DNA from: Nonlabens arenilitoris
GTDB lineage: Bacteria; Bacteroidota; Bacteroidia; Flavobacteriales; Flavobacteriaceae
Assembly: GCF_002954765.1 (NCBI RefSeq)
Contig: NZ_MTPW01000001.1
Location: 1,439,501-1,503,500, forward strand
Reading direction: 5' to 3'
DNA: 64,000 nucleotides
The notes under the pieces were generated by a model. It saw nothing but the letters and a program-made list of their open reading frames with translations. It searched no databases and was not told where the DNA came from. Below are positions 18,180 to 27,661 of this stretch, piece after piece (the stretch's first letter is position 1; the number at the start of each line of letters is the position of its first letter). The translations under genes and the position numbers were made by a program.

Positions 18180-20056
18180 ATGAAAAAATATATTTACTAC
18201 TCTTAATAATTATCGCTGGCTCATTTCAAGTAAATGCACAAAGCGATGCAACTAAAAAAGCAGATAAACTATATGAGCAACTGCGTTATGTGGATGCTGC
18301 AAAAGCTTATGAGAAACTCATCAAAAATGGAGAGCGTTCTCAACACGTTTATACTAATTTAGGAAACTCTTATTTCTTTAATAGTGATTTTAAAAGTGCT
18401 GAGCAATTTTATAAAAGAGCTACTAAGAACAATCCTCAAGCAGAGACTCTTTATAGATATGCTCAAACTTTAAAGGCTAATCAAAAATATGATCTTTCTA
18501 ATACTATCATGAACCAGTTTGCTGGAATGGTGCCTAATGATGATCGTGCTAAAGCTTTTAAAGCAAACCCTAATTATCTAGCAGACATAACAGGAATGAA
18601 TCCTGCTTATACGACTGAAGCGTTAGGGCTTAATGGTGAGGCAAGTGATTTTGCTGCACAAAAAATAGGAGATAAAATTTACTTTGCAAGTGCTCGTAAT
18701 AACAAGCGTGCAAACTATGCATGGAATAAAGAACCTTACCTAGATATCTATGAAGCATCTGTTGATGAAAACGGTATGCCTGGTGAAGGGAAACTTCTTG
18801 CTGGTGATGTAAATACTAAGTATCATGAAGGTACATTAGATATAACACCTGACGGTAAATATATGTTCTTTACTCGTGTAGATTATATCGATGGAGATTA
18901 TGAAAAAGCCAGTGATGGCGAGAGTAAATTGAATATTTACAGAGCTGTTAAAGCTGGTGGCGAGTGGAGAGATATTAGAACGACTTCTCTAGAAAGTCAA
19001 GAATACGGTGTAGGTCATCCTAGTATTACTGCAGATGGAAAAGCAATTTTCTTTGCAAGTGAAGCGCCAGGTGGACAAGGTGGAACTGATATCTATAAAG
19101 CGAGTCTTAAGAATGGTAAAATATCAAACCCAGTAAATTTAGGACCTACAGTTAATACTGCAGGAGATGATTCATTCCCTTGGATTGCTGAAGATGGTAC
19201 ACTTTATTTCTCTTCAAATGGCCACTTAGGATTAGGTGGACTAGACGTGTTCAAATATAAAGATGGTAAGGTTACTAACTTAGGAGCTCCTGTAAACTCT
19301 GCTATGGATGATTTTGCATTCACTTATTCTGAGCAAACAGGTAAAGGTTTTGTTTCTTCTAACCGTAAAGGTGGAAAAGGAAGTGATGATATTTATGCAG
19401 TGAACCGTATTGAGATTTGTGAAGTTGCTGTTACAGTAACAGCTGTTGACGCACAAACTAATCAACCTATACCAGGTGCTATTGTTTCATTACAAGATGC
19501 AGATGGTAATAGCTTACCTAGTCAGACTACAGATGGTGAAGGAAAAGCAATGTTTACTACAGAGTGTAATAAAGAATTTGTTGCTCGTGGTGTTAAAGAT
19601 CAGTATGAAAGTGGTCAATCTGACATAAGCGTTGCTGAAGAAGCAACGGCTATGGTTACCGTAAACATGGAGCCTATTATTCCAGATCCTCCAGTAGTGG
19701 ATGAGAAAATTATCTTAAATAAGATATACTTTGATTTAGATGCTTCAAATATCCGTCCTGATGCAGCTCTAGAATTGGATCGTTTAGTTTCTTTTATGAA
19801 GAAATATCCAGAACTAGAAGTAATGGCAGAGACTTATGCAGATATCAGAGGATCTGATTCTTATAACCTTGCACTTACACAACGTCGTGCTGAATCAATT
19901 GTGGCTTATGTAGTGTCGCAAGGAGTAGACGCAAGTCGCTTGACTGCGGTAGGTCGTGGTGAGGCAAACCCAGTAATGGATTGTGCTTCTCAAAAATGTA
20001 CTTCTGCAGAATATGAGTTGTCTCGTAGATCTGAGTTTACGATTACAAAAAGATAA
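18180..20056 (+). CDS. PorE-like OmpA-family protein, start frameshifted
   Basis: Domain order is signal peptide, TPR-like helices, PD40 propeller repeats, a carboxypeptidase-regulatory beta-sandwich (from CEVAVTVTAVDAQTNQPIPG) and a C-terminal OmpA peptidoglycan-binding domain (IYFDLDASNIRPDA, then RGSDSYNLALTQRRAE). This is the architecture of PorE-type T9SS proteins that tie the complex to the cell wall. The long frame only begins at GTG 18290, but the signal peptide KIYLLLLIIIAG...VNAQ is encoded in that frame upstream without any start codon. ATG 18180 is one base out of frame. A seventh A in the run 18183-18188 would give MKKIYLLLL. So either a base is missing here or slippage occurs. 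Confidence 0.88.
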
Positions 20057-20087
20057 TTATTAAGCATTACTAACTAACCAATGCTTT

Positions 20088-20121
20088 AAATCCCATCTCT
20101 TTATTGAGGTGGGATTTTTTA
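20088..20121 (+). terminator. intrinsic terminator after the porE-like gene
   Basis: AAATCCCATCTC (20088-20099) pairs with GAGGTGGGATTT (20106-20117) with one G-U, followed by T's. Confidence 0.85.
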
Positions 20122-20214
20122 TTTGAACCTTTCATGCTGAACTACGATTCAGTATCTGATAGTTATGTAAGAGATTAGATTACGTGAGTTATGGGTAATG
20201 ATTCATTTAGGTAT

Positions 20215-20583
20215 CTATAAACTAATTTTTAATCCAATTTTCTCATACTCAATTTCTTTACAACTAAACTCTAATGAACCATTTTCATAATCGATTACTT
20301 TATAGTTAATTGATTCTAGTTGATCAGAAGATAAATCAATAATATCAAATCCTGTGATTTGATGTAATCCCATAGAATTGGAAATAAAGTTTAGACTACT
20401 AACTTGTATGAATTGAAGATGTACAATTTCAAATTCATTTTTAAGATCTGGCCAAGTAGCATTTGATTTTCGCGATTGACAATAAACTTTTAAGAAAACA
20501 CCGGATTCATTCCATACTAGTTCCTGAATAAATGCAACACTAGAAGGATCAAACTGTTTTAGGTTCGAGGTTATGCGTTTCAT
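20215..20583 (-). CDS. hypothetical protein
   Basis: A 122-residue protein without signal peptide or membrane segment, beta-rich at the C terminus. I recognise no domain. It stands alone between the T9SS pair and the TonB system, with a terminator on each side. Codon use looks like its neighbours. It could be a small cytoplasmic protein of unknown use. Confidence 0.55.
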   Translation of the reverse strand: MKRITSNLKQFDPSSVAFIQELVWNESGVFLKVYCQSRKSNATWPDLKNEFEIVHLQFIQVSSLNFISNSMGLHQITGFDIIDLSSDQLESINYKVIDYENGSLEFSCKEIEYEKIGLKISL

Positions 20584-20675
20584 GTTTTATAAATATTATC
20601 TAAAGTAGATAGAATGGTTCCTAAAATAGGACTGATTTTTGTCTTCAATTCTTAAAGATAGGATGGTTAGAGAAC

Positions 20676-20714
20676 ACAAAAAAGCCCATTGCAAATAGCA
20701 ATGGGCTTTTCTTA
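20676..20714. terminator. intrinsic terminator after the DUF5689 gene
   Basis: AAAAGCCCATTGC and GCAATGGGCTTTT pair perfectly with a 6-nt loop. It ends the minus-strand TonB receptor operon. Just beyond, a second small palindrome TTTCGCTTAAAGCGAAA occurs at about 20720-20736. Confidence 0.9.
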
Positions 20715-20747
20715 TATGTTTTCGCTTAAAGCGAAATAACCCTTTTA

Positions 20748-22172
20748 CTAATTACTAGTCATAGAGATGTTATCTAGCTCATAAGTACCATCAGTACCAG
20801 AATCTCCTGATCCTTCATAACGGAAAGCGATATGACCTGTGCCAGTTACACAGTCTAATGATACGTTATCAGAGAATACCCAGTTACCAAAGAACTCACC
20901 GTCATCAACGATAGTTGCGTCTGCAAGAGGTTTCCACGTTGCTGTAGCGATTCCTGCCGTTGTTCCATCCCAATCATCAGAATAAAGTACTTGCATTGTA
21001 GAACCATCAGAGAAGCTGTTAGAAGTTTCAAAAGAGAATACTTCACCTGTTTGAGCATCAAAGTCAAATTCTGGTGTGATTAACCATGCGATTGTAGAAG
21101 CATCATTTGAATTAAATGATCCTACGCGTACACTTTTACCTAGTGAAGCATTTGTTCCTCCAGAAGTGTATACTTCCCAAGTTTCTGTACCAGCTTCTTG
21201 GAAGTTAGTCCATCCTGCAGGCATTGCTGCTGCTCCTGTAGATTGTGTTTCAAAGTTCTCGCTTAGTAATGTATTAGGTCCTGCAGCTGCTGCGTTACCA
21301 CAAGAAACAGGTGTTAAATCACAACGGTTAGTATCTGTAAGATCGAAGTCTTCAGGAGTATTTACATATAGTACATAAACATCATCAAAGAAATCTCTAG
21401 TTAATACGGCACTGATAGAACCTTTGCCGTCAGGAATGTTTAAGGCTTTAAAGTCAGAGAAAGTACTTGTCCATAAGTTTGCAGTCGCTCCAAAAGCATC
21501 ATTACAGCTTTTAATACTACGCTCACCATCAAATTGGTCAAATGACTCAGCGGCAAATGATAAGTCGATTTGCTCTTCTACAAATTGTACGTTGTTCACT
21601 CTAACCCAAATAAGTTCTAGAGCATCAGAAAAGTCTGCAAATTCAACATCCACAGGAACGATATCTGCTACTAAGTTATCTCTTTTAATAACGTCTGCCT
21701 CACTTGATGCTGCAATACGTTCTATATCACTACCTGCACCAGCTATACCTAATGTGGTAACTCCATTTGAAGTTCCTACAGTAAGACCTGTTAACTTAAC
21801 AAATACTTTTCTACCGAATTCATATCTTGTAAACAATGGGTTTACATCAATAGAAATGGCAAGACCAGCTGTAGGGTTTTCTGGTTCGTCTTGAATAATT
21901 AATTCTTTAAACCAGTTTCCTCCTTGGTCATCTGATATCACATAACCTGTAATATACTCATCTACTCCGCTTGCTGATTGCTCAAAAGTAAAGGTGTCAT
22001 CACCACTTTGTGCAAGCCTAGAAGCTACAGTGCTTAATGCAACAACATTACCGTCAACAGTCACAGGTGTTGTGTCATTAAACGTAGGTACTGTAAAATC
22101 ATCATCTCCTACACAAGAAAATGTGATAGCGGCGATAAACGCCAGCGCTATTATTTTATGAAAAGCTCTCAT
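20748..22172 (-). CDS. DUF5689 / choice-of-anchor-J surface lipoprotein
   Basis: A lipoprotein (AAITFSC) of about 474 residues from the second plausible start; an in-frame ATG at 22196 would add 8 residues. The N-terminal half matches DUF5689 (GYVISDDQGGNWFKELIIQD). The C-terminal half is a jelly-roll of the choice-of-anchor J kind (LLSENFETQSTG...GWTNFQEAGTETW). It lies 9 or more bases after the TonB receptor gene, so it is the lipoprotein partner that may bind substrate at the surface. With the divergent secreted nuclease it suggests nucleic-acid or phosphoester uptake; that is inference. Confidence 0.85.
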   Translation of the reverse strand: MRAFHKIIALAFIAAITFSCVGDDDFTVPTFNDTTPVTVDGNVVALSTVASRLAQSGDDTFTFEQSASGVDEYITGYVISDDQGGNWFKELIIQDEPENPTAGLAISIDVNPLFTRYEFGRKVFVKLTGLTVGTSNGVTTLGIAGAGSDIERIAASSEADVIKRDNLVADIVPVDVEFADFSDALELIWVRVNNVQFVEEQIDLSFAAESFDQFDGERSIKSCNDAFGATANLWTSTFSDFKALNIPDGKGSISAVLTRDFFDDVYVLYVNTPEDFDLTDTNRCDLTPVSCGNAAAAGPNTLLSENFETQSTGAAAMPAGWTNFQEAGTETWEVYTSGGTNASLGKSVRVGSFNSNDASTIAWLITPEFDFDAQTGEVFSFETSNSFSDGSTMQVLYSDDWDGTTAGIATATWKPLADATIVDDGEFFGNWVFSDNVSLDCVTGTGHIAFRYEGSGDSGTDGTYELDNISMTSN

Positions 22173-22204
22173 ATTATTTATTTTATTTTTCATCATTAAT
22201 TTTA

Positions 22205-25033
22205 TTAAAATCTTAGGTAAACGTTTAAGTAGTATGTGCGACCATTTCCATAGAAATATCGTGGTGCAAACACTTCAATTGGGTTGTTACTATCGTCTAG
22301 AACATCTTGATAATTTGCAAGACGACCTTGTTCAAATCCACCAGTTCTATATTCTTTACCTAGTACATTATTGATAGTCGCAAAGAAACCTACAAACTTG
22401 TCACCTATTTTCCAAGATTTACCACCTACTACATTTAGTAGTTCATAAGGGTTGAATTTTTCTTGTCTTAATAAGCTTCTTGCAACGTCTTCATCATAAT
22501 TTGATACTGGTAAACCGTCTAAATCAGTCACAAAGTTTTCTGATCTTCTTAATGGTGCAACGTCCACATATGAATTAGAGAAGAAGTTTGCAGTAGCACC
22601 TACCCACCAGTAATCTGGATCACGGTATTCAAAACCTACTTGATAAGCTTGTTCTGGCCCACCAGCGATGTGGTAATCTTTTAAATTAGTAGTTCCATCA
22701 CCAAATGTCAAATCGACATTAGGAAAGTCATCACTATTTAAATAGATATTAGGATTGTTGCTATAAGTATTTGTACCAAACGCAGCAGCTGCTTTTAAAG
22801 CAATTGTTGGCGTTACTTGAACTTCCAGTCCTAGTTCTCCACCGATATTGCGACGATCTATGTTAGTCATCACTTCTTGTACAAAAGCGTTACCATCTTG
22901 AGTTGGAGCACCAGATAAACCTTCTACAAAATAGAAGCCTACATCCGTACCATCTTTAAATTGTGTGAAGTAACCTGTTAATCTAGCCTTTACAATAGGT
23001 GATCTGTAGATATAAGATATATCTGTAGAATATACTGTCTGAGACTCTAGACCTGTTGTAGTATTATTATTCTGTCTAGCATTAGGGAATGCATTTCTTA
23101 TCGTAGGAGCGTCTGTTAAATAAGCCCCATTAAAATCTATAAAGCTTTTACCGCTTAATTTATAAGTAGCACCACCTTTAATTCCAAAGTTGGTAAAATC
23201 TAGTTGTTCTCCTTTTCCAAAAGAATTGTCAGCAAAGTTACCATTACGGAATTTTCCATCTCTTTGATAAGAAGTTTGAGTGATATTACCAGCTATATAG
23301 AAGTCAACCTTTTTGGTCTTGAATTGAGCTTGTGCAAAAGCGTCTATTTCATCAACGAGTATGTCATAGTTATACTTATAACGATCACCTTCACCAGCAA
23401 TTCGGTTAGGATTATTTAAATCTGACTGTGCCGCTTGATCTTGCGTTATATTAGAAGTTTCTTGTGCAAAGAAATCTACATCCAAGTATCCACCGCCACC
23501 TAAAAGATCATCTATTCTTGCATAGTTTTCACTTTTTAAATTACGATAGCTTACTCCACCTGTGAATAAAATATTATCTGTAATATCTGCAGTAAGAATT
23601 GAGTTAACCATTAAAAGGTCGTCGTCGATACGATCTTCTTGTATTGCATAAACACTAGTTCCTCCTTGTTGAGTGAATGAAGCGTTTGCTCTATAAAGAG
23701 CGTCCCAATCTAGCTGACCATCACTTATAAATTCTTGCTGAGCTAGATAAGCATTAGAATAGTCTAAACCGTTACGTAGGAAGTAACTAGGTAAATTTTG
23801 ATAATAATCAGGATTAGGGTTACGTGCACCACCTATGTAAGAATCTTGACCATCTAGAGTTACTAAACGAGTACCACCATTATCGATACGAGTGTTCCCT
23901 ATACGACCAAATTGATATCCTACGTTAGTGTTTAATTTTACTTTATCATTGATTTGCCAGTTGTGGTTCAACATTAAAATAGGCTCTTCAATTTCTCTGA
24001 TACGACTATTGCGTTTTTCACCATCGATATAACCCCAGTTAGGATTATAAGTAATTCCTCTTAGGTTTTTTACCTCTTCAGTCATTGGCGATTGTCTACC
24101 ACGACGATTAGGAGTATACATACCTGTGAAGTTTATGAAATGATTGTCATTAATCTTTTTCTCTACAGATAGGCCTATAGAATTTGCATCATATACGGTA
24201 CCATCTATAAATCCTTCTTCACCAGCTCTACGTGAAGCACTTATCGAGTATGCCCATCCATTACTTTTCAATCCACTATTGTAGGTTGCCATAAAGCGAC
24301 CTGTATAACTACGGTTACCAGCAGCATATGAGATACGACTACCTTCCCTTTGTTGAGAAGCACGCATATCTATGCTCTGTACACCACCTAAACCACCAAA
24401 TGTATTATCTGCAGCAGATAATCCCATAGTGAAGTTTTGGTTACGTTGTAAGTCATTTAATCCACCCCAGTTACTCCATTGCGGTCTTCCAGAGAAAATT
24501 TTATTCATAGTCAATCCATTAATAAGGACACGACCATCTTCACTATTTAATCCACGAGGTCTAAAGAAAGTAGCACTAAAATCAAATGCAGCAGCTCTTA
24601 AAAAAATATCTCTTGATGATTGTAAAAGTCCAGATACATTATTTGCAGCATTCTGGTCATCAGATAAGTCATTTTCTGTTAAGGAGATAACACCTGCAGT
24701 TTGTTCTTGATTACTGAAATCAACTCTTAAATAAAGAGGATCAATGTTTACTGGTGTTAATTCATTTACAACTATAGGTAAAGTACGGTTGTAGTGATCA
24801 GCTGCACTTACCTGCATTTTCTGATCTCCTTGTGGAATACCGCTGGCAAAATTAAAGAATCCATCAGCATCTGTAGTTGCTGTAAATTTGGTTCCTAAGA
24901 TTTCAATCAGCGCTCCTTTGATAGGTTCCTCGGTTGATTCGTCAATTACTCGACCTTTTACCACTTGGGCACTCGCAATAGAGCCACAGACCAGTAAAAT
25001 CAACAAAATCAACTTGCTAATTTGTTTATTCAT
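22205..25033 (-). CDS. TonB-dependent receptor with N-terminal carboxypeptidase-regulatory domain
   Basis: The 942-residue receptor has a signal peptide (ends SIASAQ), a CarboxypepD_reg-like domain (VKGRVIDESTEEPIKGALIE), a plug and a C-terminal beta-barrel ending in a TonB-receptor strand (YYLNVYLRF). It imports a substrate across the outer membrane using TonB energy. It forms an operon with the DUF5689 lipoprotein and is divergent from a secreted EEP nuclease. A -10 element (TACTTTTG) is 38 bases upstream. The substrate is unknown. Confidence 0.93.
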   Translation of the reverse strand: MNKQISKLILLILLVCGSIASAQVVKGRVIDESTEEPIKGALIEILGTKFTATTDADGFFNFASGIPQGDQKMQVSAADHYNRTLPIVVNELTPVNIDPLYLRVDFSNQEQTAGVISLTENDLSDDQNAANNVSGLLQSSRDIFLRAAAFDFSATFFRPRGLNSEDGRVLINGLTMNKIFSGRPQWSNWGGLNDLQRNQNFTMGLSAADNTFGGLGGVQSIDMRASQQREGSRISYAAGNRSYTGRFMATYNSGLKSNGWAYSISASRRAGEEGFIDGTVYDANSIGLSVEKKINDNHFINFTGMYTPNRRGRQSPMTEEVKNLRGITYNPNWGYIDGEKRNSRIREIEEPILMLNHNWQINDKVKLNTNVGYQFGRIGNTRIDNGGTRLVTLDGQDSYIGGARNPNPDYYQNLPSYFLRNGLDYSNAYLAQQEFISDGQLDWDALYRANASFTQQGGTSVYAIQEDRIDDDLLMVNSILTADITDNILFTGGVSYRNLKSENYARIDDLLGGGGYLDVDFFAQETSNITQDQAAQSDLNNPNRIAGEGDRYKYNYDILVDEIDAFAQAQFKTKKVDFYIAGNITQTSYQRDGKFRNGNFADNSFGKGEQLDFTNFGIKGGATYKLSGKSFIDFNGAYLTDAPTIRNAFPNARQNNNTTTGLESQTVYSTDISYIYRSPIVKARLTGYFTQFKDGTDVGFYFVEGLSGAPTQDGNAFVQEVMTNIDRRNIGGELGLEVQVTPTIALKAAAAFGTNTYSNNPNIYLNSDDFPNVDLTFGDGTTNLKDYHIAGGPEQAYQVGFEYRDPDYWWVGATANFFSNSYVDVAPLRRSENFVTDLDGLPVSNYDEDVARSLLRQEKFNPYELLNVVGGKSWKIGDKFVGFFATINNVLGKEYRTGGFEQGRLANYQDVLDDSNNPIEVFAPRYFYGNGRTYYLNVYLRF

Positions 25034-25070
25034 AAGAGTTGTTTATTAATATATCGTTATTAATGGGCTG

Positions 25071-25078
25071 CAAAAGTA
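25071..25078 (-). promoter_or_regulatory. -10 element of the TonB receptor operon
   Basis: TACTTTTG on the minus strand matches TAnnTTTG, 38 bases before the start of the receptor gene. Confidence 0.6.
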
Positions 25079-25160
25079 CGTTTTTCTATGGTTAACAGTA
25101 CCTTTGGCGCGGCGTTTGTATAAATGTTTACATAATGTTAATCTAAGTTAATAAAAAGAA

Positions 25161-26234
25161 ATGTATAAATATCTCATTACCAGTGCTTTTGTTTTTTTCG
25201 CTTTCGCTAAAGCGTCTCATGCACAACAAGATAAGAATGATGCAAAGCAGTATAAAATTCAAACTGTTGCGTTTTACAACCTAGAAAACCTCTTTGATAC
25301 AGAAGATGATCCTACTATCAATGATGAAGCTAGTCCTATGATGGAACTGGCCGAAGGATTAAGAGAAGATGTGTATCAAAAGAAATTAACAAACATGGCA
25401 CGTGTTCTTAGAAAAATTGGTGCAGATAAGTCTGGTACTGCTCCTGCATTAATAGGTGTTTGTGAAGTTGAAAACCGTAAGGTGCTTGAAGACCTAGCTA
25501 GTCACGAGCTATTAAGAGACTATGATTATGGAATAGAACATTATGATTCTCCAGATAGACGTGGTATAGATGTCGCTTTACTATATAAAAAGAGTGAATT
25601 CAAAGTCATTAACTCACAATCGAGACGTCTAGACATATCAGATCCCGGTAGTGGTAAACGTATATATACGCGTGATCAGTTAGTTGTAACTGGTGAACTT
25701 AACGGCGATCCTATGAGTGTTATCGTTAATCACTGGCCATCACGTAGCGGTGGAGAAATGCGTAGTAGGGCAAAACGTGTTGCAGCAGCAGCATTAAATC
25801 AGCAAATCATCGATTCTTTACATACTACTAATGCTATGGCAAAAATCATGACTATGGGTGATTTAAATGATGACCCGACAAATGAAAGTGTTTTAGTGAC
25901 ACTAAACGCTCAAGCAGATCAAGAAGATGTGAGACCTCAAATGATATACAACCCGTATATTCAAATGTTGAAAGATGGTTTTAACACTCTATCTTATAGA
26001 GATGCAGGTAACATATTTGATCAAATAATGCTTACTTATCCTTTATTAAAAAAGTCAAATCAAGAAGGTTATTTTTATTACCACGCTGGTATTTACAACC
26101 CTAGTTTTATGACTAATAAATCAGGACGTTACAAAGGATATCCACTACGTAGTTATAATAATGGTAGTTTTACTAATGGTTTCAGTGACCACTTTCCTGT
26201 ATATGTATACCTTATAAAGGAAGAAAAAGAATAA
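25161..26234 (+). CDS. secreted endonuclease/exonuclease/phosphatase family protein
   Basis: The 357-residue EEP protein has a signal peptide ending ASHAQ. Motifs FYNLENLFDTEDD, LIGVCEVENRKVLEDL, HYDSPDRRGIDVALLY, NHWPSRSGGE, MGDLNDDPTNE and FSDHFPVYVY match the 15960 paralogue closely, and the metal and catalytic residues are kept. It is divergent from the TonB receptor/DUF5689 operon, a common Bacteroidota pairing, so it may cut nucleic acid outside or in the periplasm. A one-mismatch palindrome copy (25200-25213) makes AFAKA inside the signal peptide. Confidence 0.9.
   Translation: MYKYLITSAFVFFAFAKASHAQQDKNDAKQYKIQTVAFYNLENLFDTEDDPTINDEASPMMELAEGLREDVYQKKLTNMARVLRKIGADKSGTAPALIGVCEVENRKVLEDLASHELLRDYDYGIEHYDSPDRRGIDVALLYKKSEFKVINSQSRRLDISDPGSGKRIYTRDQLVVTGELNGDPMSVIVNHWPSRSGGEMRSRAKRVAAAALNQQIIDSLHTTNAMAKIMTMGDLNDDPTNESVLVTLNAQADQEDVRPQMIYNPYIQMLKDGFNTLSYRDAGNIFDQIMLTYPLLKKSNQEGYFYYHAGIYNPSFMTNKSGRYKGYPLRSYNNGSFTNGFSDHFPVYVYLIKEEKE
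25200..25213. repeat. palindrome variant GCTTTCGCTAAAGC, in signal peptide
   Basis: One mismatch to the dispersed palindrome. It encodes AFAKA within the hydrophobic part and the cleavage region of a secreted nuclease. Confidence 0.85.
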
Positions 26235-26250
26235 TAACCTCATCACACTA

Positions 26251-26280
26251 TAAAAAAGCAGCCTTTGGGCTGCTTTTTTT
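26251..26280. terminator. bidirectional intrinsic terminator
   Basis: AAAAAAGCAGCC and GGCTGCTTTTTT with a 3-4 nt loop, between the convergent nuclease gene and yraN. Confidence 0.9.
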
Positions 26281-26284
26281 ATTT

Positions 26285-26647
26285 CTAAAAATGATAAAAA
26301 GCATTTTCTAAATGTTCGATTTTTGTTCCTGCTTTATTTTTTATAATGGCAATAATATCAAATCTAGCCTCGATATCATCACCAGCATGATGTTCAATAT
26401 AATGGTCGGCAGTAGAGACTAGCCTTTTAATTTGAGCAGGCTTTAAAAAATCTTGAGGATCACCAAAGTCTGGTGTAGAACGTGTTTTTACCTCTACAAT
26501 AACAATGGTGCTCCCTTTTTGTGCGATAATGTCAATCTCTCCCTTGAGATACACATAGTTTGTGGTAAGAATATCATATCCATTTTTAAGCAAGTAGTTC
26601 ACAGCAATTTTTTCTCCTTCTTTCCCTAGTTCGTTATGATCTGCCAT
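26285..26647 (-). CDS. YraN/UPF0102 family endonuclease-like protein
   Basis: A 120-residue UPF0102 protein with a restriction-endonuclease-like core: LGKEGEKIAVNYL, then KGEIDIIAQKGSTIVIVEVKTRS, where Glu-Asp and ExK supply metal binding. The family is widespread and its role unsettled. It lies 3 bases after the LD-carboxypeptidase gene, so the two are co-transcribed. Confidence 0.9.
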   Translation of the reverse strand: MADHNELGKEGEKIAVNYLLKNGYDILTTNYVYLKGEIDIIAQKGSTIVIVEVKTRSTPDFGDPQDFLKPAQIKRLVSTADHYIEHHAGDDIEARFDIIAIIKNKAGTKIEHLENAFYHF

Positions 26648-26650
26648 AAA

Positions 26651-27556
26651 TTAATAAGTGAAAGTGATTTGATTTCTTTTAATAGACACATGTATGTCTG
26701 CACCTAGTTTTATACTACGATTATCTTTTACATGGCCAGCAGGAAAATTAAATATTACCGGATAATCATAGCTAGCAGTTATCTCTTTTATAATCTCTTG
26801 TGCATTTTTACCAAACGGGATTTTGTGATCTCTCATATCACTCATTCCGCCTACGATTAACCCTTTAAGCTTATCTAAATGTCCAGCTCTTTTAAGTCCA
26901 TATATCATACGTTCTATATGATATACATATTCATCTATATCTTCTATAAATAAAAAACACCCATCGGTATTTGTAAAACTTTTAGAGCCTAATAGACTGT
27001 AGAGAATAGATAAATTTCCGCCTACCACACGAGCTTTAAGTTCTTGAGGTTCTATATTGTTATCATTTGCAATAGATATACTTTGAGAATGACCTATTAA
27101 GGCTTTTTTAAAACTATCTATACAAGATTGTGATTTGTCTTTAAGTTCTAGTGGCATAAAGCTATGTAAACTCGTGAGATCCATCTTTTGTATATGACTA
27201 TGGAGCACCGTTACGTCTGAATAACCTATGATTAGCTTTTTAAAATTCGCTTTCGCGAAAGCGGAAAAATCAACATTATCGATGATTTGCACGGTTCCAT
27301 AGCCACCACGAGCAATCCATATGGCGTCGATATCTTCATCATTTAAAGCATCTTGAAAATCAGTAATTCTTAAGCTAGTTGTACCGCCAAATTGATGATT
27401 TATAGCTCCTATAGTTTTACCATAGCTCACGCGCAAGCCCCATGATTCTAATAACTCACGTGCTGGCTTTAAGTCAGCTTGATCAGCGCTTCTTGCTGTA
27501 CATAAGATACGTACATGATCGTTTCTTTTTAAACCAGTATATGTATATTCTCTCAA
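26651..27556 (-). CDS. LD-carboxypeptidase (peptidase S66)
   Basis: A 301-residue S66 peptidase that removes the terminal D-Ala from muropeptide tetrapeptides during murein recycling. The nucleophile Ser is in IIGYSDVT, the acidic residue in FIEDIDEY and the His in FPAGHVKDN. No signal peptide is seen, which fits a cytoplasmic recycling enzyme. A palindrome copy (27249-27262) encodes AFAKA. Confidence 0.93.
   Translation of the reverse strand: MREYTYTGLKRNDHVRILCTARSADQADLKPARELLESWGLRVSYGKTIGAINHQFGGTTSLRITDFQDALNDEDIDAIWIARGGYGTVQIIDNVDFSAFAKANFKKLIIGYSDVTVLHSHIQKMDLTSLHSFMPLELKDKSQSCIDSFKKALIGHSQSISIANDNNIEPQELKARVVGGNLSILYSLLGSKSFTNTDGCFLFIEDIDEYVYHIERMIYGLKRAGHLDKLKGLIVGGMSDMRDHKIPFGKNAQEIIKEITASYDYPVIFNFPAGHVKDNRSIKLGADIHVSIKRNQITFTY
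27249..27262. repeat. dispersed palindrome GCTTTCGCGAAAGC, in CDS
   Basis: Exact copy within the LD-carboxypeptidase gene, read on the minus strand as AFAKA. Confidence 0.95.
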
Positions 27557-27661
27557 TATCAGTGAATTAGCTATTTGTGTGTTGGGTGAATTTATACTAA
27601 AAGTCTTAAAACTAAGTTAAGGAATATATATCTTTATCATTAATACTTAATGTGCTAGCTT

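Noticed and set aside
20720..20737. TTTCGCTTAAAGCGAAA as another copy of the iterated palindrome
   Set aside because: It shares the outer arms only and lacks the TCGCGA centre, so I do not count it.
21424..21894. 156-codon plus-strand frame in the DUF5689 gene
   Set aside because: Ser/Thr-rich antisense of a well-supported lipoprotein gene.
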